6,705 nucleotides of DNA from Lentisphaerota bacterium. Its GTDB lineage: Bacteria > Verrucomicrobiota > Kiritimatiellia > RFP12 > UBA1067. Positions 1 through 6,339 of the stretch are shown piece after piece. Each line of letters opens with the position of its first letter. Positions within the stretch are counted from its first letter, which is position 1. The stretch lies in the NCBI GenBank assembly GCA_015061765.1, contig SUVZ01000213.1:1-6705 (forward strand), read 5' to 3'. The notes below the pieces were generated by a model that saw only the letters and a program-made list of their open reading frames with translations, searched no databases and had not been told where the DNA came from. A program made the translations under genes and the position numbers.

Positions 1-469
1 ACGGAAAACCTTTTACCTTGCGTCCGCTTATATGCCCTTCCGCCACAAGGTGCAACCCGTAAACGGCAAGTGTGCGTCCGCCAAGGTCGTACACAAGACG
101 CAACGCCCGATTGCGCTTGGTCTTCTTAATTCCATTGGGCGTTTCAATGCAGAAAGGAAGCCGCACCTCGGAAAAGGCGACGGGCTTGCGCTTGGCGTCA
201 GCCCTGATGTCAAATTTCTTTATGGAAATGTCGCCAGGCGTCCCCTTGCCGACATCGGAATAGAAGAAAGCGTCCTGAGGGAAGTCTTTAGCCAGCCTTT
301 GCCACTCATTCGAGAACTCTTCAGGAGTGGCGCGTCCGCCGCCGTAGTGAAACGCACCGCAATTGACACAGCCGACAGAAAACGTCTTAGAAGCTACGTT
401 CTGCTGCGCAAATGCGCAGCAGAACACAAATGACACTAGTCCAACAAGAACTCTTCCTTTAAATTTCAT
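1..469 (-). CDS. Secreted endonuclease/exonuclease/phosphatase (EEP) fold protein, 3' end missing
   Basis: The first 156 residues are visible and the frame is still open at the window edge. An N-terminal signal peptide is clear: MKFKGR, a hydrophobic stretch, then AFA before Gln22, so the product is exported. After it, FSVGCVN (30-36) sits where EEP proteins have their first strand with the conserved Asn. D66-AFFYSDV-73 lines up with the usual DILxLQEV strand, and GRTLAVYGLHL (131-141) matches the strand ending in the conserved His of the family. EEP enzymes are metal-dependent hydrolases of phosphodiester or phosphomonoester bonds (nucleases, sphingomyelinases, inositol phosphatases); which applies here cannot be told. 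The usual metal-binding Glu appears to be Asp72. The start follows the preceding gene's TAA after only three bases, with TAAGG six bases upstream of ATG, so translation is probably coupled. The gene is certain; the EEP assignment rests on motif alignment by eye, and the later catalytic motifs (GDFN, SDH) are outside the window. Confidence 0.68.
   Translation of the reverse strand, partial: MKFKGRVLVGLVSFVFCCAFAQQNVASKTFSVGCVNCGAFHYGGGRATPEEFSNEWQRLAKDFPQDAFFYSDVGKGTPGDISIKKFDIRADAKRKPVAFSEVRLPFCIETPNGIKKTKRNRALRLVYDLGGRTLAVYGLHLVAEGHISGRKVKGFP
398..425. repeat. Perfect 13-base inverted repeat inside the EEP gene
   Basis: The arms GTTCTGCTGCGCA (398-410) and TGCGCAGCAGAAC (413-425) are exact reverse complements separated by two bases. 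In the mRNA this would fold as a 12-bp stem with a four-base AUUU loop, roughly 45 to 72 bases after the A of the start codon. It encodes residues around FCCAFAQQN, the end of the signal peptide and its cleavage site. No U-tract follows on either strand, so it is not a Rho-independent terminator. It may be an mRNA structure affecting early elongation or stability, a binding site, or coincidence. Confidence 0.85.
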
Positions 470-472
470 GCA

Positions 473-3025
473 TTACCTTACAACCACAACTGTGCCGCGG
501 CGTATCTCAGCAGTGAATCGGACGTATTGGGCATCGTCAAGCTCCACGTTCTCACGCACGAAAACAACTCCGCCCTTCGGCAGGTCGCTCGTGCCGGAAA
601 GCTTGCCTTCCACACCATCTGCCATGCTCGCCGGAACAGTAAGAACAGGTACGCTCTTGTTCAGCATAAGATCGCCGCCCGTCTCAACCTTTACGGCAAG
701 CTTCCCACCAGCTACCGTAAACAATGCAGGATCGGTGACAATCATTCCGTACTGTGCACTTTCACCTGTTGCCTCAGGATCGTACTTTGCGGCAATTCCC
801 GCACCCTCGGCGAATGTAACGGTCATCCCCGAAAACGCACGGGCATTGTCCGCACGAATATACCCCTCATCCACATTAAGCGTCCAAATGAGGCTTGCTT
901 TATCATTGGTCACCAGTTCTATCGTCCCGCCAACTGCCCAAACACCGCCCCCGACTTTAGTTACGACAGTCGGAACAGTCGTACCATTGCGAAATGCGAC
1001 AGGTGAATTCAATTCAAACACCGCTTCATCATCAACTTTCACATCACACATCCCGGAATTGAAATAGAAGCGTCTATTAGGAAGAGCCACCCTCACGCTA
1101 CCGACAGGATGAAGCACAACAACCCCTTGATTCTGGGCCTGCATAAAAACATCTGCAGTTCCGCTTTTGGGCCCTGGACCAAGATTCCGTTCGTCTGAAA
1201 ACCTGAATATGCACTGAGGATTATTGCCAGCCGTAACAGTTCCCGACACCGCTGTATGAAGATGTATCTTGCCCTGAAATGAATTCGTCCCGGAAAAAAC
1301 ATATGTGCCTGTCTTGTCCGCCAAACTAACACCTGAGGGATTATGAGGCTGCAACGATATCGTTCCCGCTCCTGAAATCTCGGATTCAACAACCATCGTA
1401 CGATACATGCCAACCTGCATCTTCAATCCACTGTCTGCAGCCTCATTGTTGTGCACGTACAACCTTCCCCGAAGTACATGGATATCATTTTTCGATTCAT
1501 TATACTTACTACCCCATTCTGTCGGCTTGGAATTTCCAGCCGCAAGAAATGTAATCTTCTGACCGATGGCACGAATGTCGCCCGTGAACACATTTTGCCG
1601 GATCAGCCAAGTGGCAATTTTTGCAGGAGAAGTTGCATCACCAGTAAATGAGAGGGACGTATTGTCCGGCATCGAATAATTGAGAACACCGTCATCCAGC
1701 GAACTTGGAGCACCCACAGAAAAGCTTATACTTCTACCGGCCGTCTTTGCGTTTATCACATAGTCACCCAATGGATGCATAAGTTCATCATCCGACCAGC
1801 CTTCCCGATTCTGAACAGCATAAACATACACTACACTCTCATCCTCATCAGGCTGAATTACTGGTGCGGTCCTCAAATATGCCGTCTGCCAGTCACCGTC
1901 CGTGACGACAACAACGGTTGAAGGTATGAACTTTGAAGACTCAAAATTATTGACAACCGTGAAATCGGATGGTGAGACGTTACCCGCAGAAACAGGAATT
2001 TTCAAGAACGGCATATCGTCACCCCGCACTGTAGGAGCCTTGACTTTGAATTTGCTGGCGACGGGCCAACTAGCCACATTTGCGACCAGCATTCCCTCCG
2101 ACACAAAAACCGTATCCACATCGCAGAATGTGACGGAATCAAGAATAAGTTCTCCGCCTCCAGACTTCTCAAAATCGCCTTCAACAACGGTCGGCCATTC
2201 CACGGTGAGTTTGCCGTTTCCCGGAACATTGATCTTCGCGCCACCTGATTTGATTTTCATTCCTCGATTATCTGCAGCTGAAAGCGTTTCCGCCACAGCG
2301 GAACACTCAAATGTCGCCTGATTGTCAAGGGTAAGTGCTTCAGCGTTAAACGTCTCTAACGCACCGCCAAGTGCAACGGCATTTGAAACTTCGAACGTAA
2401 GATTGGAACCCTCAACAGCAATGCATCCAAAATAGGCAGAGTTATTCCCCGAAAAAACAAGCCGTGCTTTTTTCTCAGGTGCGATACGATTTATAAGCAG
2501 TCCAGTGCCGACATCTCCACTGATTGCAGCCGCCCAGTTTATGTCGTAGCCTGTAGGAGATGTAGAACTATCATGAGTAGGACAAATCCTGAATGGCGCT
2601 GTTGCAGGTGAGAGCACCTCGATAGAGCCCTTTAGATAACTCATTGATGCATTACCTGGATTCTGCCATACACGATAGAGCCCATTAGCGAGTATCAATC
2701 GATTGATTGTAACAGTTTTGTTGTGGCTAGTCTGGAAAAACACCCCTTTGCTGCCACCTACATAGCCAAACTGAAGCGAATCACCCGCAAAATTGGTGGA
2801 TACGTTAACATTCATCACATATCCATTGGCAACGACATAATCATTTCCCGGAACTGGCGATGAATTGACAACCGTACCATCAGCCCTCACCCAATCAGTG
2901 GGGTTATAAAAACTGTGGTGATCTTCTCCGCTGCCTGCCTTGCCCATGACTAAAGTCTCAGCACTACAGCAAATCGTAACGACACAAGCCAACAACACAA
3001 GCAGTGGATGCAATTTCTTCTCCAT
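473..3025 (-). CDS. Large secreted protein with autotransporter-type beta-strand repeats (850 aa)
   Basis: The product is beta-strand-rich with almost no charged helices. A signal peptide is present (MEKK, hydrophobic core 5-20, likely cut after CCSA at 22). Several stretches match the autotransporter-associated beta-strand repeat pattern (a GxG turn, short strands, then a 'xxGxLxxxN' strand): KSGGGELILDS (287-297) with VSEGMLVAN (308-316); GTYVFSGTNSFQGKIHL (573-589); and KVGGGVWAVGGT (690-701) with VDEGYIRADN (718-727). Such proteins form passenger-like beta-solenoids on the surface of PVC and other bacteria. No C-terminal beta-barrel, PEP-CTERM or sorting signal is visible; the chain simply ends on a strand (GTVVVVR), so how it is held at the surface is unknown. 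The frame stays open to a GTG at 3106, but that start lies upstream of the mapped -10 box. ATG at 3025 has AAGGA seven bases upstream and directly begins the signal peptide, so it is preferred. An ATG at 3064 is a weaker alternative. The role (adhesin, glycan binding or structural) is inferred only from the family. Confidence 0.85.
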   Translation of the reverse strand: MEKKLHPLLVLLACVVTICCSAETLVMGKAGSGEDHHSFYNPTDWVRADGTVVNSSPVPGNDYVVANGYVMNVNVSTNFAGDSLQFGYVGGSKGVFFQTSHNKTVTINRLILANGLYRVWQNPGNASMSYLKGSIEVLSPATAPFRICPTHDSSTSPTGYDINWAAAISGDVGTGLLINRIAPEKKARLVFSGNNSAYFGCIAVEGSNLTFEVSNAVALGGALETFNAEALTLDNQATFECSAVAETLSAADNRGMKIKSGGAKINVPGNGKLTVEWPTVVEGDFEKSGGGELILDSVTFCDVDTVFVSEGMLVANVASWPVASKFKVKAPTVRGDDMPFLKIPVSAGNVSPSDFTVVNNFESSKFIPSTVVVVTDGDWQTAYLRTAPVIQPDEDESVVYVYAVQNREGWSDDELMHPLGDYVINAKTAGRSISFSVGAPSSLDDGVLNYSMPDNTSLSFTGDATSPAKIATWLIRQNVFTGDIRAIGQKITFLAAGNSKPTEWGSKYNESKNDIHVLRGRLYVHNNEAADSGLKMQVGMYRTMVVESEISGAGTISLQPHNPSGVSLADKTGTYVFSGTNSFQGKIHLHTAVSGTVTAGNNPQCIFRFSDERNLGPGPKSGTADVFMQAQNQGVVVLHPVGSVRVALPNRRFYFNSGMCDVKVDDEAVFELNSPVAFRNGTTVPTVVTKVGGGVWAVGGTIELVTNDKASLIWTLNVDEGYIRADNARAFSGMTVTFAEGAGIAAKYDPEATGESAQYGMIVTDPALFTVAGGKLAVKVETGGDLMLNKSVPVLTVPASMADGVEGKLSGTSDLPKGGVVFVRENVELDDAQYVRFTAEIRRGTVVVVR
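476..480 (-). promoter_or_regulatory. Ribosome binding site of the EEP gene, inside the end of the upstream gene
   Basis: TAAGG on the minus strand lies six bases before ATG at 469. It overlaps the last codons of the surface-protein gene, whose TAA stop (475-473) stands between it and the start. This arrangement favours translational coupling of the two genes. Confidence 0.6.
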
Positions 3026-3032
3026 GTGACAA

Positions 3033-3037
3033 TCCTT
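3033..3037 (-). promoter_or_regulatory. Ribosome binding site deciding the start of the surface-protein gene
   Basis: AAGGA (within AGAAGGAT) lies seven bases before ATG at 3025, the codon that begins a signal peptide. The competing ATG at 3064 has its nearest purine-rich AAAGGAA about 11 bases upstream, a poorer distance. Confidence 0.75.
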
Positions 3038-3096
3038 CTCTTTTAACTCACTACAATTCCACATATGAGACAGTTTCCTTTCTTTAATGGATAAGC

Positions 3097-3125
3097 ATGA
3101 TATCACACCCCAAACTTCAAGTCAA
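3097..3125 (-). promoter_or_regulatory. Housekeeping sigma-type promoter with extended -10
   Basis: On the minus strand, TTGACT (3125-3120, five of six matches to the -35 consensus) is separated by exactly 17 bases from TATCAT (3102-3097, five of six matches to the -10 consensus). The bases TGA directly before the -10 give the extended TGn element. Transcription would start near 3090-3088, leaving a leader of about 65 bases before ATG at 3025. It would drive the surface-protein and EEP genes as a unit separate from the upstream glycan genes. No experimental support is available; the call rests on match and spacing alone. Confidence 0.7.
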
Positions 3126-3204
3126 TCCCACGGGTTTGTATAAACTCACGCTGATACTTCGGCCGGACATCAAGCTTGCCGCCGAACGCAACAACCTCCT
3201 CATC
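3103..3204 (-). other. Open stretch in frame with the beta-helix gene beyond its stop codon
   Basis: After the beta-helix stop (TGA, 3222-3220) the same frame runs four codons (KAFS) to a TAG (3207-3205), then stays open for 33 codons to a TGA at 3105-3103. The conceptual peptide has protein-like composition, for example VVAFGGKLDVRPKY near its start and GIDLKFGV at its end. It contains no ATG, GTG or TTG start in frame and has no ribosome binding site, and its last codons overlap the -35 region of the next promoter. It could be a decayed remnant of an older C-terminus or neighbouring gene, or chance. I do not recognise a family. Confidence 0.25.
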
Positions 3205-3219
3205 CTAGGAAAACGCTTT

Positions 3220-5118
3220 TCACTGCTGACGAAGGCCTGCTCCCGGAACGTCGAAGATGACGGGGAGCACATCGCCGCCAAAGCGAAGATTGAATGGCTC
3301 CGCAGACTTATCGACTTTAAGGGTCCACACTTCATCCTTGGATGTCGGTTCACGCTGAATATCCACAATGGCTCCCTTGTTCGCCAACGATCTCTCAGCA
3401 TGCACTTTTCCAGTTGAATCAAGAACCTTGAAAGATAGAGAGTTGCCGTTCTTTACGAGGAACTCCATCTTGAAGCCCTTGGACTTCGCAGGAACATTGA
3501 AATACACGCTTCTGCCTTCCATATCGGCAAGCAGAATGCGGGAGTTTGCCAGGATGCCGCGTCCGTTCCACGGAGACTCCACCGCCACCCGATAGCGCTT
3601 GGCTGCTATCTGAAAGGTATGGACGTTCGGAACGTTGGATCTAAGGATATAATCGGTCTCTGGCTCCGTCAGCTTGAAACTCTCGACAAGAGTGCCTTTC
3701 TTGTCCACAACAGTGACCGACACATTCGAGTTCACACGCACACCTTCCGGTTTGCGGAGAAGGAAACGGATGCGACGTTCACCTGCCGATGGCGAATACT
3801 GAACAAAATTGCTCTTGCCTCTGCAGAAAACAGGCTGGGGAGGGACTGTCTCTCCCGAATGCATTGGCATCAATATGTCATCTTTCACACTTGCCGGGCT
3901 GAACGCACGGGCAACAGGATCTGAAGGATGATTTTTCGCAAACTCTTCAAGAGAAATTCTTGTCGTGCCCGATCGGGTATGGACATCCACCGATCCGAAT
4001 ACGTTCGTGATTCCGACCCCTGTCATGCCATGGAACTCTATAACATCCGCACGATCAGAAAAAACCTTTACATTCTCGAATTCAACCCCGCCGAAATCAT
4101 AATGGGCAATGCCGTTATTGAATGTCATGGGAGGAGCAGAGCATCCCCGGCAATCAAGAATGCTGTTGCTCACTTTCACTTTGAAGCCTGACGGCGGCAT
4201 CCATGTAAAACTCATCGCGCCTCTCATATTCGCTGCAAAAACACAGTCTTCAACCATTATATCACCTGTGACGCTGGCATCATCAGCCCATGTAGGATGG
4301 ACATTCATGCCAGAGTTTCCGTTCCCGGTAAACCTGCATCTACGCAGAATCACAGATACCGGATAGCTCTTGTCCGTCATGCGGACAAGATGGAACGATA
4401 CGCCTGTCGCAAAATTACCGTCAAATTCGCAATCCTCAACCACAACCGAGGTTATGCGGTTGTGCGCCCTGTTCGGCTCGAAGTCGAGTCCGCAGGCTGG
4501 AGGGGTTCCCGCCGTGGCAGTAAAACGGCAACGACGAATCGCCAGTCCGTCAACATCGATCACGCTCACTCCCTGTCGGTTGTTGGCGACAAAAAGCATA
4601 TCCTCGAGACTCACATCTCTGCAGCCGTTTACGTATATACCGTCACCACCGGCATGAGATATGGAAAAACCCTTCACGGAAACGTTTGTGCAGCCCTGTA
4701 ACGAGAGCAGGTGGCGCCATTCGCTCCACTTGTAGCGCGTTTCGTCGAGATAGTCGCGCTTGCACATCGAAAGGGAAGCCCCCGCCTCGCCGTGCAGAAC
4801 CAGGTTTGTGGCACCCTTTGCACTGAACATCTTTGTTCCCGTACTTTTATACGCACCTGGAATCGCTCGAACCTTGACGTCTTTAGCGAATACCAGTTCA
4901 AGATTCGATCGAAGTTTTACGGGGTTGATGCACCAATCACCGCGAGAGGCATCCACAATCACCCTCTCTGCACCGGAATTGATCGCCGCCTGCAGCGCAG
5001 CGGTCGAATCAACCGGCGAATATCCAAAGTCCGCCGCATTTACGGTACGCCCATGTGCTGTAGGCGCAGTAAACAATGCGACTGAAACACAAACCGCACT
5101 TAATCTCATTTTGTGCAT
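3220..5118 (-). CDS. Secreted right-handed parallel beta-helix protein, candidate polysaccharide lyase or hydrolase partner (632 aa)
   Basis: A signal peptide occupies residues 1 to about 23 (MHKMRLS, hydrophobic core, APTAHG). It is followed by VNAADFGYSPVDSTAALQAA (26-45), the N-terminal cap motif shared by pectate-lyase-like and GH28-like beta-helix enzymes. Residues of about 100-385 form successive rungs with recurring G-hydrophobic and 'V-x-x-C-x-F' patterns: SEWRH (132-136), GGDGIYV (157-163), RQGVSVI (181-187), GLDFEPN (210-216), EDCEF, RRCRF, EDCVF. From memory, the GGDGIY / RQGxSVI / GxDFEPN series recurs in uncharacterised beta-helix proteins of Planctomycetota and Lentisphaerota. 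Residues of about 425-515 look like a beta-sandwich. Residues of about 537-625 (SVYFNVPAKSKGFKMEF onward) resemble a pre-peptidase C-terminal-like jelly roll. The start overlaps the GH88 gene by 13 bases. Met4 (5109, forming ATGA with the GH88 stop) is an alternative, but AAGGAG is five bases from Met1 and fourteen from Met4. I cannot assign catalytic residues, so lyase activity is inferred from the neighbour. Confidence 0.82.
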   Translation of the reverse strand: MHKMRLSAVCVSVALFTAPTAHGRTVNAADFGYSPVDSTAALQAAINSGAERVIVDASRGDWCINPVKLRSNLELVFAKDVKVRAIPGAYKSTGTKMFSAKGATNLVLHGEAGASLSMCKRDYLDETRYKWSEWRHLLSLQGCTNVSVKGFSISHAGGDGIYVNGCRDVSLEDMLFVANNRQGVSVIDVDGLAIRRCRFTATAGTPPACGLDFEPNRAHNRITSVVVEDCEFDGNFATGVSFHLVRMTDKSYPVSVILRRCRFTGNGNSGMNVHPTWADDASVTGDIMVEDCVFAANMRGAMSFTWMPPSGFKVKVSNSILDCRGCSAPPMTFNNGIAHYDFGGVEFENVKVFSDRADVIEFHGMTGVGITNVFGSVDVHTRSGTTRISLEEFAKNHPSDPVARAFSPASVKDDILMPMHSGETVPPQPVFCRGKSNFVQYSPSAGERRIRFLLRKPEGVRVNSNVSVTVVDKKGTLVESFKLTEPETDYILRSNVPNVHTFQIAAKRYRVAVESPWNGRGILANSRILLADMEGRSVYFNVPAKSKGFKMEFLVKNGNSLSFKVLDSTGKVHAERSLANKGAIVDIQREPTSKDEVWTLKVDKSAEPFNLRFGGDVLPVIFDVPGAGLRQQ

Positions 5119-6320
5119 GCCAACTCCTTAAACCGAACCAATGCTTCTAGAAAATAGTAGTCACCATAGTTTAACGGAGTGTCGATTTCACTGCCGCCCG
5201 GCTTGTTTCCTACGCCATGTTTCAGAAGATAATGCCCCGCCTCGTCACCTTCAGAGAAATAAGCGCTTGATGCAAGCGAAAGAAGCTGCTTTGCGGCGAA
5301 CTCAAGATATCCACGAGACTTGCCGGAATCCACATATCTGGAAAGTTCCACAAGCCCGGCTGCCATTACCGCACCGGCGGAAGAATCGCGCTCTTCGCCA
5401 GGAGCTCCGAAATCCCAGTACGGGATGCCGTCCTCCGGCATGTTCGGATGGTTTATTGCGTAATCTGAGACCTTCTGCGCGAACTCAAGATATGTCCTGT
5501 CCCCTGTCTCGCGATACATCATCGTATAACCATAGATTGCCCAACTCTGACCACGACTCCAGGCGGTAAAGCAGCTCGCTCCCTGTCCACGCCGTATTTC
5601 CTGGATGCGGCCATCCTTCTGCGAATAGTTGAGTACATGGTAAGTGCCGCCATCGGCGCGGAAATGGTTCTTCATCGTTACGGTTGCGTGAGAACGGGCC
5701 ACCTTGCCGAAGTGCTTTTCACCGGAGAGCCTCTCCGCGACCGTCAACAGCTCAAGATTCATCATGTTGTCGGGAATGACGAGGAAGTCCTTTTCGTCCC
5801 CGATCTTCCCCCAACTTCGAATCACACCGAGTTGGGCGCTAAAGCGTCGGGAAAGCGCCTTTGCTGAATCAACGATAATGGAATCATAGCTGTCGGTCTT
5901 AAGAATGCGTCGTGCATTGCCAAATGAACACATGATTATGAAACCGACATCATGATGCCAGTCAAGATTCCTGTTTGGCTCGAGAAGCCCAGTCCACACA
6001 ATAGCCCGGTCACGGAAGAACGCGTCACCGGTCACTTCATACAGAAGCCAGAGAGAACCCGGAAAATGTCCCGTCCTCCAGCCGTGAATGGGATCCATCG
6101 TAATCTCACGCTTTTTGTGGTCGAATCCGCGCGGTATCATGGGCTTGCCGTTCTTGTTCCACATGCGAGGAGCTGCCGCCGCGTCGAGTGCGCGGTAATG
6201 CGCCGCCGACTTCGCAAAAATTTCCGGCAGCGCCGCCTTGAGTTTTTGGGAGTGGCTAGGCGACAAAGCGTTACACAGAAATGGAACGGATGAAAAAAGC
6301 AGAATCACAAATACCTTCAT
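5106..6320 (-). CDS. GH88 unsaturated glucuronyl/uronyl hydrolase, secreted (404 aa)
   Basis: GH88 enzymes hydrate the double bond of the 4,5-unsaturated uronic acid at the non-reducing end of lyase-generated oligosaccharides, releasing the uronate. The sequence fits the family along its length: GWRTGHFPGSLWLLYEVTGD (80-99), WHHDVGF (121-127, Asp124), VIPDNMMNLELL (181-192, Asp184), AWSRGQSWAIYGY (253-265), RDSSAGAVMAAGL (311-323) and LNYGDYYFLEAL (383-394). Asp124 and Asp184 correspond by motif to the two catalytic Asp residues of Bacillus UGL (D88 and D149), with nearly the same spacing. Length is normal for the family and nothing is missing. The frame is open to an ATG at 6380, but ATG at 6320 is chosen: it begins a signal peptide (MKVFVILLFS, likely cut after CNA at 18), has AAGGA seven bases upstream, and avoids overlap with the LysM gene. 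Export means it works in the periplasm or outside. Its stop overlaps the next gene's start. The substrate (chondroitin/hyaluronan, heparin-like, ulvan, others) cannot be decided from sequence. Confidence 0.95.
   Translation of the reverse strand: MKVFVILLFSSVPFLCNALSPSHSQKLKAALPEIFAKSAAHYRALDAAAAPRMWNKNGKPMIPRGFDHKKREITMDPIHGWRTGHFPGSLWLLYEVTGDAFFRDRAIVWTGLLEPNRNLDWHHDVGFIIMCSFGNARRILKTDSYDSIIVDSAKALSRRFSAQLGVIRSWGKIGDEKDFLVIPDNMMNLELLTVAERLSGEKHFGKVARSHATVTMKNHFRADGGTYHVLNYSQKDGRIQEIRRGQGASCFTAWSRGQSWAIYGYTMMYRETGDRTYLEFAQKVSDYAINHPNMPEDGIPYWDFGAPGEERDSSAGAVMAAGLVELSRYVDSGKSRGYLEFAAKQLLSLASSAYFSEGDEAGHYLLKHGVGNKPGGSEIDTPLNYGDYYFLEALVRFKELACTK
5124..5129 (-). promoter_or_regulatory. Ribosome binding site of the beta-helix gene, inside GH88
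   Basis: AAGGAG on the minus strand is five bases before ATG at 5118 and fourteen before ATG at 5109. The spacing supports the upstream ATG, although the 5109 ATG would give a classic ATGA stop-start overlap. The site lies within the last codons of GH88, consistent with coupled translation. Confidence 0.7.
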
Positions 6321-6327
6321 TGACGCA

Positions 6328-6332
6328 TCCTT
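6328..6332 (-). promoter_or_regulatory. Ribosome binding site deciding the GH88 start
   Basis: AAGGA (in AAAAAGGATG) lies seven bases before ATG at 6320, in the 19-base gap after the LysM stop. It supports the shorter GH88 start, which begins with a signal peptide, over the ATG at 6380 inside the LysM gene. Confidence 0.75.
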
Positions 6333-6339
6333 TTTATTA

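Noticed and set aside
363..1067. Plus-strand open frame of 234 codons antisense to the surface-protein and EEP genes
   Set aside because: It is Ser/Thr/Pro-rich with no domain, no ribosome binding site, and lies opposite two well-supported genes; it is a shadow of their codon pattern.
3026..3106. Upstream GTG start for the surface protein
   Set aside because: The GTG lies before the -10 box, and the 27 extra residues are charged and would bury the signal peptide; ATG at 3025 has a better ribosome binding site.
3158..3186. Inverted repeat TTCGGC / GCCGAA as a terminator after the beta-helix gene
   Set aside because: Only six paired bases plus two beyond a bulge, a long loop and no U-tract on either strand, so it does not qualify as a Rho-independent terminator.
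3117..3422. Minus-strand 101-codon frame overlapping the end of the beta-helix gene
   Set aside because: It is in another frame of the beta-helix gene, Arg/Ser-rich with no recognisable motif, and only its last part leaves the gene.
4441..4464. Inverted repeat CACAACCG / CGGTTGTG within the beta-helix gene
   Set aside because: An eight-base stem with an eight-base loop is expected by chance a few times in a window of this size.
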